Below are positions 24,851 through 40,364 of a stretch of 64,000 bases of DNA, one piece after another. The position numbers and the translations under genes are program-made. Origin of the DNA: Omphiscola glabra (taxonomy: Eukaryota; Mollusca; Gastropoda; Lymnaeidae); NCBI GenBank assembly GCA_964017045.1, contig OZ024807.1:22730097-22794096 (forward strand), given 5' to 3'. The notes beneath the pieces are model-generated. The model had not been told where the DNA came from and did no database searches. It saw only the letters and a program-made list of their open reading frames with translations. The first letter of the stretch is position 1. Each line of letters opens with the position of its first letter.

Positions 24851-25692
24851 AAGCCAAGCGCATTTTTTTTACTGGTTTTGTCATTATCAAGGAGTTTTTA
24901 TACTGGACCATACCGTACAAATAGACATATTTTGTACATATTATGTTATTAATTTATTATTTTCAATAAAACATAAAAACATAAAAGCATTCATATTCGA
25001 TCTTTTTCATTCTCTGATTTTCATCTTTCTTAAAATTAAAACTACCTTTGGTTTCTCTTCTCCTGAAAATAAATACAAAATATAAAGGTCATTTAAAATA
25101 AAAATAACCATAAAAATCTAATCATGTCTTGTTGGGATACTTTGAAATGTTTACTCAACATTTATCACACACGATTGCGCTACTTAAAAAAAGGACACTT
25201 TTGAACGTGAGCCTTTTTTTAATGAAACTATAAATCTTTTAAAGTTTTGACAAAAGTGTGTAGGCCTTTTTCAAGAAAATATTAAATTACACCAACAATG
25301 AATGCTTATTATTAATAATATTTCATTTTTAAAAAGTAGTAAACAAAAAACAAAAACACAAAGAATTACATAATGTAATTAGAAAGTAAAATGGATTAAT
25401 TTTACAAGACTGAAAAAATAATTTTGCGGTCTTTTTCAATGTTTAACTTACATTGCCTGTTATATTTTTTGTTTTTATTTGTCTTAGTGTACAGCCGTGT
25501 TTTTTGTTGTAGACATACGTTTTTTTATGTTAAACAGCAGTATATTTTATAACTTACATGCGTCTTTTTCTGTTACTTGACAGCGGTGTTTGTGCTAGTA
25601 GTAAAATAAAGACACGCCTTTTTTTAAATCACAATCATTGATGTCAACAAACATAAATATGATTTCTTCAAAAAAACACCACTGTCTATAAA
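24851..25692. other. Non-coding, AT-rich
   Basis: No open frame or element recognised. It contains a shorter version of the tgtttgtgctagtagta word at about 25588 that is also found upstream of genes A and B. Confidence 0.4.
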
Positions 25693-26150
25693 CACCTACT
25701 TGTGTCTAGGGACAACTCTCTGATGAGTGTCACGCCTACTTGTGTCTAGGAACAACTCTCTGATGAGTGTCATGCCTACTTGTGTCTAGGAACAACTCTC
25801 TGATGAGTGTCACACCTACTTGTGTCTAGGAACAACTCTCTGATGAGTGTCACGCCTACTTGTGTCTAGGGACAACTCTCTGATGAGTGTCACGCTTACT
25901 TGTGTCTAAGAACAACTCTCTGATGAGTGTCACGCCTACTTGTGTCTAAGAACAACTCTATGATGAGTGTCACGCCTACTTGTGTCTAGGAACAACTCTC
26001 TGATGAGTGTCACGCCTACTTGTGTCTAGGAACAACTCTCTGATGAGTGTCACGCCTACTTGTGTCTAGGAACAACTCTCTGATGAGTGTCACGCCTACT
26101 TGTGTCTAGGAACAACTCTCTGATGAGTGTCACGCCTACTTGTGTCTAGG
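25693..26150. repeat. 40-bp minisatellite, about 11.5 copies
   Basis: The unit consists of cgcctacttgtgtctaggaa followed by caactctctgatgagtgtca. The word tgtgtctagg falls at 25701, 25741, 25781 and on to 26141, exactly 40 apart. Variants are few (gg/ag, cgcc/cacc/tgcc). The array ends abruptly at 26150. Confidence 0.95.
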
Positions 26151-26439
26151 ATTATTATGTTGTATGGATTTCACACACTGGGGGCATAATTACTTTACTC
26201 ATTTACGCATTAACTATCAAACACTTCATAACACCGTTGAGTAAATGAAATGAACTTATTTATTGACATGTGTATTAATATATAGCATGATAGTGAAGGA
26301 TATGCAAAACAATTTTCATATACATTAATCTAGGTTATATTTTATCACTGATAAGGGCTTCTCGTGTAGCCTAAATCTATGCATAACAGTCCATTTGCTT
26401 TGTTTTACAATCGTATGCGATCAGACCTGTCAGACTTAA

Positions 26440-26930
26440 CGTATCAATTTATTGTTCTGATTATCTGGCTTGATCAATCAGAAGTAGTTTCACTTCAAGG
26501 TGTAGGTGGTTCCTCTGATTCTTTATTTTGTGGCTCTTCGGAGCTCATCGCTTCTCGTCATGGAAGTAGAAGACAAAGCGGCATTTTATGACGTAGCTTT
26601 GATGATCTGGTTAGATCAGTAAATAATGAGATCCATTCAATGTGTAAGTGGATTCTTGGGGACTTCCGAGGGCTAAGCGCTTCTCATAGCGTTCACTTAA
26701 GGGAACAAAACCGCAATGCGATGCAATGGACTCACTTCAATAGTAGAAATGCATTCTCAAATTATTTTCTTCGTGGTTTTTGTTGGCTCAGCGCTTCTCA
26801 GGTAATTCACGTAAGTAGATGTTATGGCTCTACAATAAAGAGATCCATATATGTTGGAAGTGGACTCTTCATCCTATGTACCTCGTGGCCTTTTAGGGCT
26901 CATCACTTCTAATGGCGTTCACAACGGTGG
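26440..26930 (+). repeat. Degenerate tandem repeats of about 120-130 bp
   Basis: Four diverged units share the words agtggac/ttc, ctcgtgg, ggctca-cgcttctca and gcgttcac, ending near 26570, 26690, 26800 and 26915. The open frames 26379-26591 and 26640-26912 run across the units and reflect the repeats rather than a protein I recognise. Confidence 0.45.
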
Positions 26931-28780
26931 ATGATACCAGCCACAACTGTACATTCAGGGATACCTCTTCCCTAGTACTCTGTGGTGGTTGTGTGTGAGA
27001 CCGCTTTTTTGGAGTAAAATCCTATAATAACGCGCCCTATCGACGCGGGCCATGAATTAGTCTTCTGGATTCAGGCCTCAGGAAACTGAACCTTAAATCC
27101 AGCTGCTAAAGTGCGGTTAACTTTACGGCGGCAATACGGCAATCTAGTTACCAGGCTATATTTTAAGGACGATAAAAGAAAAGAAAGGAACAACTTTTTT
27201 AATACTTTCTTTGAGCCAACAGATCTCTTTCAAACGACAAAGAATTCACATCGAGGCATCAAAGTGGATATCAAGTTTGCAATGTTAATATCCATTGTCG
27301 ATAGCCTTATTCGTCTTCACGACAGACGGCGCAAGCATGGGTGGCTCGCGTCATCCAAGGTATTAAGAAAAGCTCTCTTTAAGGGACTCTAAGTTGAATG
27401 TGTTAACTTAAGAGTCGATCTTGAAAAAGAAGCTCCTAACTTTTGCAACGGCATTTATAGTGATTCTATTCATATTGCTTATTGGATAATCACTACAATG
27501 TGATATCTTAATCCAATGATCTTAATATTTTGATGCGTGATAGTATTTCAATAATCGATCACAAGATGGGAGACCGGTGGTGGGGGAGGGTGGTGGAGCT
27601 GGTAGCTGGCTTTTCTAATATGTCGTTCAGTTCGCTGGTAAAAATATCTGCCAGTTCAGTGAGCGATCCATGTGGGGTGACGACAATCAGGCGGGATAAC
27701 TAGTCCTGTATAATAAAAAAAATGGAGGGGGGGGGATTCTAAGTAGGTCGTTGTGCCAACATTGAACATTTATTTCGTCACAACTGGATCATACATTATA
27801 TCATTAGAATGGGCTTGTATATTAAATAACTAAAACATGTAGTATCAAACTTTAAAAGCAAGGCACCACTTTAAAAATACTCAAATATTTATATGTCTAC
27901 TTAAAATGTTACTGTCCTGATCTTCAAAAGTTGTAAAGCTTTAACAAATTATTGCTTTTCCCATCGTCTCCATTAAACATTTCAATTGTAAAATAAAACA
28001 CCAAGAAAAACAGGACGAATTCATCCTTGATCACATATATCATTGTACTGGCAAATATATCTTGCTTTTTTTGGGGTTGCATTCGACAAAAACCTCACAC
28101 ATGTATAAGTAAACTGAAAGCTATTCTCAAACACATTTCTCTAAGGTACTACAATTTATTTTCTCTCTTTTAAAAGGCAACATGTATAATAACATTTCTA
28201 AACATTGAATAACCATCACATTTCAGTTAATATTCCATCAACCGGATGCCTACCATTGCACGCTTGCTTTAAAGGTTTGTGACCAAGTGTACAAAATAAT
28301 TTACTTGTTTTTGAGCCAAGTGCCAGTCTAATTAAGATGAAACCAAACGCTGGGTTAGTCCTCTGGTTGTCCATTTTATTATGCAAGCGTCAAGTATGTG
28401 TTTTTTTTCCTCTCGTGACTTCTATACAGATCATAGGAATTCTTCTGTAACAAAACCTTGTGATTTTCAGATGTCAGTTACAAAATATAGACATACACAC
28501 TTTTTTGTTATTCAATAGATGTTTAATAAATGTACAATATGTAAATATTGGCACATAGCCTCGTTCAAACGAAAACATATTTTATCAATATGTCAGTCCA
28601 ACCCCAGTGTCTTACATTTTTTAAATTAATTTTTTTTCTGCAGTGTTTTAAAGGCAATATGACAGAAAAATGCTGGCACTGATTTCAAGAAATAAGTACA
28701 GAAAACTGCGCTGAATGCGATTGTGCATAACATTTTCATTTGTATTTTCTGAAATAGTTGATGAATTAAATATGCAGTAT
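26931..28780. other. Unassigned, with one unrecognised frame
   Basis: The part 26930-27720 is richer in GC than its surroundings. It includes a frame at 27111-27392 rich in Arg and Lys (RRQYGNLVTRLYFKDDKRKE at its start) that matches no family I know. It may be transposon debris. From 27720 to 28780 the sequence is AT-rich and nothing is seen. Confidence 0.3.
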
Positions 28781-28859
28781 AAAAGCGTGCAAGTCATTAA
28801 AATATTAATATCATATTAAAAATAAATGTAAATAATGGATTTTTGCGACAAAACGTTTT

Positions 28860-30730
<1,871 letters not shown>

Positions 30731-32217
30731 ATGAAAATATCGAACCCCCACCACATTATTTCATAAAAATAAATTTACAGGGTTGCAGCTTCATACGTAT
30801 GCAAACATACATTTTTGCACTTCATATTGTTTGTTCTTTTTTGGATGAGTAATAAGTGCATTTCTGAATGCTATGAACTTTCGATAAAATGATTGACTTA
30901 AACGTCATTTTCTTATTAAAAGTATATTTAAATTTTACGTTTTTATTACATTATAAATTTAATAAAAGTATATTTTTGGAATATTTTTGGAATATAACAA
31001 GTCAAACGTTACTAAACATTTAAAATACGAAAGCTAATATTAGTTTCTTTTTTTAAAACCAAATTAAAAATCAATCAATTATCTTTCCTAATGTTTCTTT
31101 TAAAAAGTGGATATATAAATCTAAAAAAAATTAGATCTGTGGCTAAAATATTCCAATCAAACTAAGATTTTCTTTTTCTTTCGCAATATTAAAAACGCGT
31201 ATAAAAACGCAATAAAAGTGCACTAAACATAAAATATAGTTTTGCTTTCCTGATACATGTGATTACGAGATAACTCTAAAATCAATTATTATTTTTAAAA
31301 TACATTTTCGACGCTCCATACAATGTCCCATGATATAGGTTTAAGTAATCGAAAGACAATTGAAATTGGAAAAAAAACAAAGCCAGTGATAAAATATTGC
31401 CACTCATTAAGAGAATATCGTTGGTTTTTTGTGTTTTTTTAAATTGATTGTTTCTTCTGTGTACTTATTAAAACTGTGCATGAAATAATTTTAATATTAT
31501 GTAACAAGAATGTTTGTTTTCTAAACTTACAATGTAAACTTGAGCAAACGTCTGTGTTGATTCAACAGACATATAATTGAATATCTGCTTTATAAATCAT
31601 GTTTGTCCATTAATTTTAAAACAGGGCATTAAAAAAATACGCTTAAGAAGAAACAATCGACCACATCATTTTGTATTTAAATGTCATTCTCCTTTTTTTA
31701 AAAAGCAACAAAACAACTTTTTTTTTTAAATGCCCGATGCTGATAACTTACTAAAGAAACATTACATATTAAACTGAGTTTCATATCATAGTTTCAACCA
31801 TAACATTCCTTAGTCATCAATTGAGCAAGTCTCAATATATAACAATCAATCCTTTATGAATTCATGTGGATCGGGGTTCCAAATGTTCGTGCTATTTGCA
31901 TATTCACTTTACTAACACAAATTTCGCGAAACTATACTTCAATATATTTTTTTGTTCGACCATGAAGTGGTACGTAACACTTGACGTTCTATTTATTTCC
32001 CAGTCATACACCCATTTGGTCATATGCCAGGGGATGGTTTTGATTCCTACGTATTTGTTTGACATTTATATTTGTTAACTTGCATATATCATAATGTAAG
32101 TCTTATTATTTTTATATTTTAAAATGTGTGTGTGTGTCCAAGTAGTTAATTTTATTTTCGAATTTGTCACTGGTAGCTGCCAGATGATCCTTGGAAGTTG
32201 ATTTGTTCGAAATCGCC
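30731..32217. other. Non-coding, AT-rich
   Basis: No element recognised. The plus frame at 31866-32078 has no family resemblance and no splice context. Confidence 0.4.
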
Positions 32218-32337
32218 CTGGTAGCTGCCAAGTATCTCTGGTAGCTGTCAAGTGTCTCTGGTAGCTGTTAAGTGTCTCAGGTAGCTGCCAAGTGTCTCTG
32301 TTAGCTGCAAAGTGTTTCTGTTAGCTGCCAAGTGATC
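32218..32337. repeat. 20-bp minisatellite, 6 copies
   Basis: The unit is ctggtagctgccaagtgtct. The word (g/t)tagctg recurs at 32221, 32241, 32261, 32281, 32301 and 32321. A diverged unit lies upstream at about 32170. Confidence 0.85.
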
Positions 32338-33691
32338 CGTGGTAGTGATCATTGATATAATGGTGTGCGTCTGTTTTCTTGTTCCTCACAATTGTTTTTA
32401 TTGAATTGACCGTTGCTTTGCTTCACACTCAACTTCAAGACAAAGCACACCTTCTTTTGAGAAAAAAAAGTTACTGGGCAAAGGATGATTTTTAGTGGGT
32501 AGTATTTCCACAATAGTGTCATCAAGATAGACTTAAATCTGTACGCATTTAATTACATTTAATTGATATTGTCAATACCAACTTTTCATTGTTGGTTTAG
32601 TACAAATGTGTACTTAGCCTTACGACTGTCACATCCTTGGTAAGGTGTGCCTGTTTTATGACTTACTAATCTTGGATAATGAAAGAGAACCCAAGACATT
32701 GCCATTGAAGTATTGCAGTATTAACCAATGGTCATTAGAATGCACTTATAATGTGAAGCAACGTTTCGTTGAATCACTGGAATGATATTACAAGAAATAG
32801 TAAAATTGCAAAGGAAAACATCTTTTAAAGGGGTATTAGTGATGTCCAATCACATGCTTTTTATACTTTACGCTGAGGTGGGCTTTATGATTCTCCAAAG
32901 GATTGTGTTGTAACAAACTAACTGATAGTTTTCTGTTGTATTATGGATTACCGGTACAACAAGACCATGCTTTCTTGAAGGTGCCTATTCAGAAACAGTT
33001 ATTTAGAAGATGTCCTGTGTCATAATTGATAAAAAGAGTTGTAGATAAGGCAGGATGTACTGCATGTAGGTAGCTAATAAAACTAAAAAGAAGTGGATTT
33101 ATATTTCACATCACTGTTACTGAAACACTCTAAAGAATCAATAGGTTTATAATGTAAAAAAAAAAACTACATTAATTAAATGAAAGTTTCGTGGTGACTA
33201 GATAAGTTTGGTACCATCGTTTCATATCCTTCATTCTGACATTCCAAACAGTGGAGTGCGTGTGTGTTTTGTGTGGCTGTGTGTATTGTTAACTTTATAC
33301 GTTTGGTAAGTGCCATGTGTGCACCAACACTATTTATGGTAATTTCCAATATATCAGTATTACGTTTTGTATATGAAATAAACATGTATGATTAAAGTTA
33401 AAATGCATTAGCAAATATGCAAATATATTATTCTTAAAATGCAATTTTAAGATGGCTTTTAATATTGATTTTTTATTAAAAAACTAATAGTTCTAAATAT
33501 AAGAACTGATGATTTAATTTTAAGATCTTAAGCTAAAATTCTAATCAATATTGAGAATCAATTCTTAAAATCGTTATTTTAAAAATACATTTATGACCCT
33601 TAATGACTTGAAATAAAATTAGGAAATAAGACATGTTGGATTATAAATATTACAATTAAATTTTTTAAAAAATTGAAATATTTTGTTTACA
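32338..33691. other. Non-coding
   Basis: Nothing recognised. The minus frame 33176-33385 overlaps a gt-rich run and is unsupported. Confidence 0.4.
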
Positions 33692-35418
33692 ATTGTGGTG
33701 CCCAACATGCGGCCGCAGTGATTCAATTTCAGCCCGTTGAGCTAGGTCAAATGAACATAAATGTCAACTTTATTGTACGTATCACCAAAGAACATTGCAT
33801 CATGAGTCGTTAGTATCATATTATTTTAAATTACAGCTAAGAGAAATTTGAAATATCTAACATTTTCTGAAAGATTCATTAGTTTTGAACAATTTTATAC
33901 ACACCACGGAAATTCATAGATTCTAGCTATTTTCAAATATTTAACACTCAATGTTACTTAGTTTTTTTGTTGTTTTTTCCGACGCTACTACGTGTTGTTA
34001 AAATGTTATATGGTACTTCAACTTATGATATACGTTCTGTGGTCTTCGGCGTCGTCGAGAACTCGCAAGCTATCGGGCTTTTACTCATAACTACTTTTAG
34101 TGAAGCTTGACAAAGACGTTGGACAAAAAAGGGAAGAATCACAGACGAATTAAGAAGTTTTCAAGACGGGTGTGCTATAAATTATTTTTTCGTGGACATT
34201 AAAACATAACCCATATGCAACAAATGTGTTCCTGTTTTGAAAAAAAATTAAAAAATCCAACGGCACTTCGAGACTAAAAATGCAAAAAAGTTTGATAAGG
34301 TCAAGGCGCTTTTTCGACAAGATCAAGTAAATGACTTTTAAAAACATAGTAAATCTGCACAGCAAAATCTATTTACTAGAGCTGGTTCAGAGTTAACATG
34401 CTATGTAAAAGTTAGTTATAAAGTAGCCATAATACCAGCAAAAAAAAAATGGAAGTCATTTTCAGGTATTGAAATGATTAAGAAATGTTTGGAGAGCGTC
34501 GTTAATTGCTAAGTCAAGAAAAATATGATTTAAAAAAAAAAAAGTCTCTCTCGTCAGACTTGAACTTGTCGTGTAGAGGACATGGGGAAACTAATTCGAG
34601 ATAATTTGAAATCGTCGAGCATTCGAGGTTATAATAAATTCTCTATCATTGGATGAAAAGACAGATATTGAAGTTACTTCCGAAATGCCAATTTCTATCA
34701 GGATTGTTGATGTCCATTTTAAAAAGACATAAACATTACCAGCAATTTATACTATTAAATTCATTACTTATTTACGAGATCTGTTAGAGTCAGTTACATT
34801 GAATCACTTTAAGTTCCCACTTAACGAATCGGGATTAACGGCAGATTGTGCTTTACTTGCTGCCCTATGTTGCCATGGAAACCATACAGCACACGGAAGG
34901 CGGCGGATAAATACGCTTCGCGGTAGACTTGAATCTATTACCAGGAAGAGTACAAGTGGAAAATTGTGAAATGTGTTGTGGCAATTCCATCAAATTGGTT
35001 TGGAAAAGTTCTTTAAAACGTCTTTGGACAAGGATAGCCTGCGTTTTACAAACATGCTCTGTCGGTGGTTTCCTTATTTGGAAACACGTATGTGTTTTAG
35101 TCATATGAATCACACTAAATCACAAGTGAGAACTCGAATTACTTATGTCCATTTGGAAAAGTGTTTTACATGTAGTGACAATATCTTTCTAGATCAATTT
35201 TGATGCACTTATTTTTGCAAAACAAAGTCACATGTCTAACTTTTTAATATGTTTAAAATTTCGAAGCAACGTGTTTGATTCTCAGTTATGTATTATTTTC
35301 TTCAAAAAATGATAAACCTTGTTCTATTTTATGTAATATTAAACCATTAAATTGTTTGATGACATCGATTCCAAGCCTGCCCACTTCTTGAAAAGGTTCG
35401 CCACCCCTGGCTTAAAGT
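33692..35418 (+). mobile_element. BED-finger hAT transposon relic (GTF2IRD2/ZBED-like)
   Basis: The left end is tgtggtgcccaacatgcggc. The right end ggttcgccacccctgg reads caggggtggcgaacc on the other strand, the usual hAT end. Inside, plus-strand fragments follow the family order: INYFFVDIKT, PICNKC and IQRHFETKNAKKFDK (a BED-type zinc finger, about 34170-34290), then QQNLFTRA, FSGIEMIKKCLESV and a LSRQT-RVEDMGKLIRDNLK region near 34540. Several stops and frameshifts interrupt it. The C-terminal dimerisation region was not identified. No clear target duplication. Confidence 0.75.
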
Positions 35419-35504
35419 ATTTACTTCAATAAATGCTGCATCAATAAGTTGTCTTTTTCCTAAAATACTTGAAGTAAATATGTTATTTTTTAAAAATTAT
35501 TATT

Positions 35505-35985
35505 TATCTTCTATAGCGCGGTACCCAGGACTAGGGCTAGGCTCACCGCGCTGTACATACAAAATATTAGAAAAACAGACATAATCGTGACAATAACATA
35601 AAATCATTTATGTAATAAAGAACAGCTGTATAGAGACAAAACAAAAACAATTGCATATTCATCTGATCCAACCCAGAACGTTTACATGTCAATCCAATGA
35701 CGGCTGACAGCAGCATTGTTTATCGGTCAGATGTGGGGAATCAGTCGGGGTAGTAGAGTTTAAAAAGATGTGTTTTGAGTGCAGTTTTGAAGGCCTGTGT
35801 ATTTGGTATGTTGCGGATGTGTAGTGGCGGAGAATTCCATTTTTGGGGGCGCAGAAAGAGAAAGATCGTTAACTATATGTTTTAGTACGCGTCTTAGCAA
35901 CGGAAATAATACGCGTGTCTGCGGAGGAGCGAAGTTGTCGAAGGGGTGAATATACATTCATTTCGATACCACATTTGAAAACAGA
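35505..35985 (+). repeat. Probable dispersed repeat (GCGCGGTACC type)
   Basis: Begins ttctatagcgcggtacccag, followed by an inverted echo (caccgcgctgtaca) 40 bases on. The plus strand then reads as a broken frame with GAKLSKG near 35930. Its GC content is well above the flanks. I recall this kind of sequence from freshwater snail genomes, but that is from memory and unchecked. The minus frame 35760-35957 lies inside it and is not supported as a gene. Confidence 0.4.
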
Positions 35986-38385
35986 AGATAAAATAAATTC
36001 AAATTTCAGTATCAACTAAAACTCATCATCTAATGAAGATGGTTTAAAGATACACCACAACTAAATAGACGAAAAAAGCGAGATTTTTAAATAATACAAT
36101 CGAGCCATCAATATGGAAACAAGAAAGATGTACAATTATTTGTAATGCATTTATATATGCCTTATTTATTTATTTATTTGAGTTTTTACCATGAGTTAAA
36201 TCATCACGGGTCTTATATATATATATATAATTATTGTTGGAACACAGAGAGTACTACGGGCCGTTATATATGTAGAAATTAATCTCTTAATTTTTTTCTA
36301 TGGCTCGTTCTAGAAACAGTCCATAATAAAGGACGATACCAAAGTTTTAAAAATAATAACAAATAAAACGACAATCAAGGCCAGAGCTAATTACAATTAA
36401 TAACTTTTTAATTTGTGAACTTCAATTAAATGATAACAGCAAGAGAAACATGATTGGAATTATAAACTTACAGATTTGCTGGTAACGGTACTGTATATAA
36501 AAATACAGTGAGCACAAAATTGTATAAGGAAATAGAAAACTCTACACACAACAAAGTATGACTTAGTATATCTCGTGATCAAACCAAAATATCTCCCTCT
36601 CTATCGGTCAGCCCTTTTTAAAGGCATTTCCTACTAAGGTCTCTCGAACCACCTAACACATTGTTTTGCCTTCCGTTTTATCCAGAATCTTTTATTATTT
36701 TCGACAGTTCTCCTAAATAGAATAAATGTTGTGAATAAGGTTTTTCTAACCACACTTCAAAGGCGGTCACGAGAGTTCACGAGAGGTCATGCACGTGGGA
36801 CGCGAGATATGCGTGCTAAAACACGTCATCCTACATAACAGAGAGCAAATAAAGGATCTATATTTTCTTTTAATTGAAGGAATAAAATGCAAAATATAAA
36901 AACTAAAATATGTTAACAAGAAACTTGTTTTATTTCTCTAACTTAAGTCTTAAATATCTGTCCCTCAATTTTGGCAGCATTTTTTTGTTAAATAAAATAT
37001 GGCCAGCACTGACATTATGATACATTTTGCTGGTTTGTAGTGGGGGGGGGCGGTGTGAAAGGACTTTCAAGAGCTCCGAAATGCTTCCGATTGAAATGCC
37101 TATGAGAGGTATTGCGAATGGTTTTATTGAGCTCATTACAATAAAATGTGGTCATTGAAAATCCATGAAATCATTTTTGCGCATATCTAAATGAACTTCC
37201 TACCCGTTAGCGATTTGACCAGTTTCTAAACATTTCAACAGTGCTTACCAAAATGGAATATTATGAATTGCAGTTACTATTAGAGTTTATGCAAGTAATA
37301 AATCCGATAAAATATTATAGAAAATTAATTAATAAACATTTTCAATACTTTGATTTTGATAAACAAAATTCACCATTTTACATAGGTGCTCAGTCTGTTT
37401 TTTTTAATTTTTCTTTTTTTTTTATTATTATTTTTTTAAATTTTACTTCCAACCACTTTCTTCCTGTTGATTTGAGCTTCATTTTCGTTAAGGATTTGTG
37501 ATTATTCTTTTTTTAAAAATGTCTTTCCTTTTTAGATACGATATATATAAGTACACACATTTTGAAAAAAATACTCTCTTGGTGATCATTGGAAAAGAAA
37601 AGTTATTTTATTACATTTCAGTCTGTTTTTGTGTTGTTTTTTGCTTTTTTTTGTTTTGTTTAAAATAATGTTTAGGTTTTTACATATACATATTTTTTTT
37701 AAAGATGCTGGTTAAAAAAAAATCCGGCTTAATATTAATTAAATACTGGATACTTATATGCAATGATCTCAAAGTGAAACAATCATTTTAAGCTTCTGCT
37801 AAAAGAAAAATCAATCTTAGGCAATTTTTCAAAATGCAGTTATAACAGTAGAGAAAATATTATTTCAACATCGTACACACATTTTAGAACATAAATAAAA
37901 CTGTCTAAATATTCTCTCAACTAATCAAAGAAATACACATCATATTCACGGTTTCTTTAAAAGATTTATTAGTTAATAAAAAATTGGTTTGAAACCTTCT
38001 GCTTAATACACATTATAGATTAAAACTTCAATAACATGAAATAAAATATTTATAAAATACATTTAACGTTATAAAGTAGATGACAGAAACAATACTTTTT
38101 TCCATATTAACAGTATATCCAGACAATAATTGAAAAAAAATGAATACACAAATTCAAAGGTTAAGGCTAAGTTCCTCTATAATTTATATATTCCTCTTTT
38201 TGGGAACTATTTTTTTTTTTTAAGGGAATAAATACAATATGCGTTTGGGATATAATTTAATCTATACAATTTTGAACAATTATACAATTAAATTAATATT
38301 GTGTTCTTTTTAAGGGTTAAAAATAATGTTAAGTGATTGGCAAGAAAAATAGTTCGTTATACATAATAATAAAGTCGCATAGGAG
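35986..38385. other. Non-coding, AT-rich
   Basis: Nothing recognised with confidence. A TA run lies near 36217-36230 and a G run at 37041-37050. The missing 3' exons of gene B could lie here, but I could not identify any with a convincing frame and splice sites. Confidence 0.35.
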
Positions 38386-38765
38386 ATGGCGTCGGTGGGC
38401 CGTCGAGCGCGAGCTCTTAATGCCCCCGACGGCACCTCCCCCCCACAAGCCAGCGTACTGAAGGTCTCCCCGTCGCCAGCCCGTGCAGAAGGGCACCGGG
38501 AACTCCCCCAATGCCTAGGGGGAGCCCGGTCGACCGATGACGCTGCATTTAAAACGTCCGCAGTCCACTCTCCGAAGGTCAGGATGTTTTTGCTTCCATT
38601 CCAGAGGGAACGTGTTGCGTTACCACCCCCCACCGCCCTGGGAGTCTTTCGGTCGGGACGAGTAGTGGCGGGACGAAACGGTTGCCTAGGAGCGGCTTTC
38701 TCACGGCCGCATAGGTAAAAACATCGGCATGGGTTTTGGCCGCAACCCAGGCCTCATATCCATCA
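38386..38765 (+). other. GC-rich island, unclassified dispersed repeat candidate
   Basis: About 380 bases of GC- and CpG-rich sequence in an AT-rich background with sharp edges. A plus frame 38386-38718 (MASVGRRARALNAPDG at its start) and minus frames overlap it. The first bases (atggcgtcggtgggccgtcg) resemble 7116 in copy A's intron, which suggests a repeated element rather than a single-copy gene. It may equally be a remnant of a LINE 5' UTR. No protein family recognised. Confidence 0.4.
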
Positions 38766-39068
38766 CCGGCAACTATTATACAAAATATAAAATCGTTCTA
38801 TAAATATATAATACACAAAGTTCAATGTGATTGTATGTATTTTATGTTTGTTAATAACGTTCATGCAATAATACAAAAACAATAGATAATAATTAATTGT
38901 AACACTGGCATAACTTGTGTCTTGTATTTTCTTGTAATTTTTAGTCAAAACCATTTATTGAAAGTAATGGAAAACTTGCATCTGAAATACTGTTGTTTGA
39001 GAACACCGTGTTCTGTTCCTAGCTTGTACAATGCGTGGTCGACGATCATGACAATCGCAATGGCACTA

Positions 39069-39253
39069 CGTGGATACTTACGACCTCAGTCAACATCTGG
39101 ACGCAATGTGGATCACCGCGACCTCTATCAACATCTGGATGCAACGTGGATCACCGCGACCTCTGTCAACATCTGGACACTTACTGGATCACCTAGACCT
39201 CTGTCAACATCTGGACGCAACGTGGATCACCGCGACTTCTGTCAACATCTGGT
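39069..39253. repeat. 38-bp minisatellite, about 4.5 copies
   Basis: The unit starts gtcaacatctggacgcaacg and ends accgcgacctct. Overlapping open frames on the plus strand (38922-39305, 39070-39330) are translations of it. Confidence 0.85.
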
Positions 39254-40364
39254 ATACAGATGCATACATTGTCTCCAATTTCGCTGGTGGGAATTGTGCA
39301 CCTGAATTTTTAAGCATCTTGGCAACTTGAACTCTCAAACTAGCATGAGCTGCTGACCTCGTGTTCCTGATTTCAAATTTTATTATGATATAATCTGCAA
39401 GTAATTTTCCATCCGCACCCTTCATTTGCTTCGTTACTTATTAAAAAAATTGCGTGGAAATCATTGCCGCTGGACTGACAAGAATGGGCTGAATGCCTCT
39501 TTTTTTCACACACTACACAGAATATGTTCGCATTTTTATTAGTCTTGCATTAGCAAATGGAATACTGGCCAGTGATTTTCCGGCACTTCGGGAAAGGGCC
39601 GCCAATGTAGCATATACACTGGCCATTACCAGTACATCGGACATTTCGCGAAACGTCCCTGCCAAAGTGGAAAATGGCCGGCCAATTCAGGAACTGGCCG
39701 AACTCCGGAATTGAGTTGAATTTAACAAGTCTAAGTGGTCATATACCTTTGTATTTAATTTAAAGGCCCTAATCAGACTCTGGTAAGACTAAACACATCT
39801 CGTTGTGTAAAAATAAATGAATTGCATCTTTCGAGCGGGGTGTATTACGAGCCAGACATTATATCAATAACAGGATGATGTAAAAAGATCTTACATAAAT
39901 ATAAACATATGTAAAATAAACAAAATCTAGCCAGTGGTTATAAACGTATAAACTTATCATTATTATTATCACTATTTTAAATTTACTTAAAATGGTGCGT
40001 AAATATTAATATTGTTTTGGCTTTCTGTCAAATAACATTTTTGTGATACAGGAAATTTTAGACACAAAGGAGTGAGTCTTTCCTCAACTGATAGAGTAGA
40101 TGGTGAAAATGATCAAAAGTGCAAAGCTATCGTCATGTTCGACAATTGACGCTGCACTGACACCTCCTTTTAAAAGAAAAATGAAATTAACATTAATTTC
40201 TCAATTTTTTTGCAATACATGATTGGTTTTGCATTTTTCATTATACTTTTGTATTGATACAGCGATTACAATTAAGAACAAAAAATGTCATTACAATAAC
40301 AGTCTATTTTATTTTAATAACAGAAATTCATTTACATATTTCAAACAATAGATTTTTTACTTAC
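39254..40364. other. Unassigned, with possible transposon debris
   Basis: A minus frame at 39425-39204 (MKGADGKLLADYIIIKFEIR at its start) looks more protein-like than its neighbours but matches nothing I know and runs into the minisatellite. At 39540-39715 a less AT-rich patch has ggccggccaattcagg words in palindromic arrangement, suggestive of a mobile element. Nothing firm. Confidence 0.3.

Noticed and set aside
25693..26150. Hammerhead-ribozyme-like CTGATGAG in every 40-bp unit
   Set aside because: The matching GAAA box and a stem II complement are missing; gtgtc recurs as a direct, not inverted, repeat.
27111..27392. 93-codon frame as a gene
   Set aside because: No recognised family; kept only as unassigned sequence.
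36458..36482. Possible 19-bp microexon of gene B (acag to GTAAGT)
   Set aside because: Too short to judge; in the required phase it gives a stop almost at once when read through.
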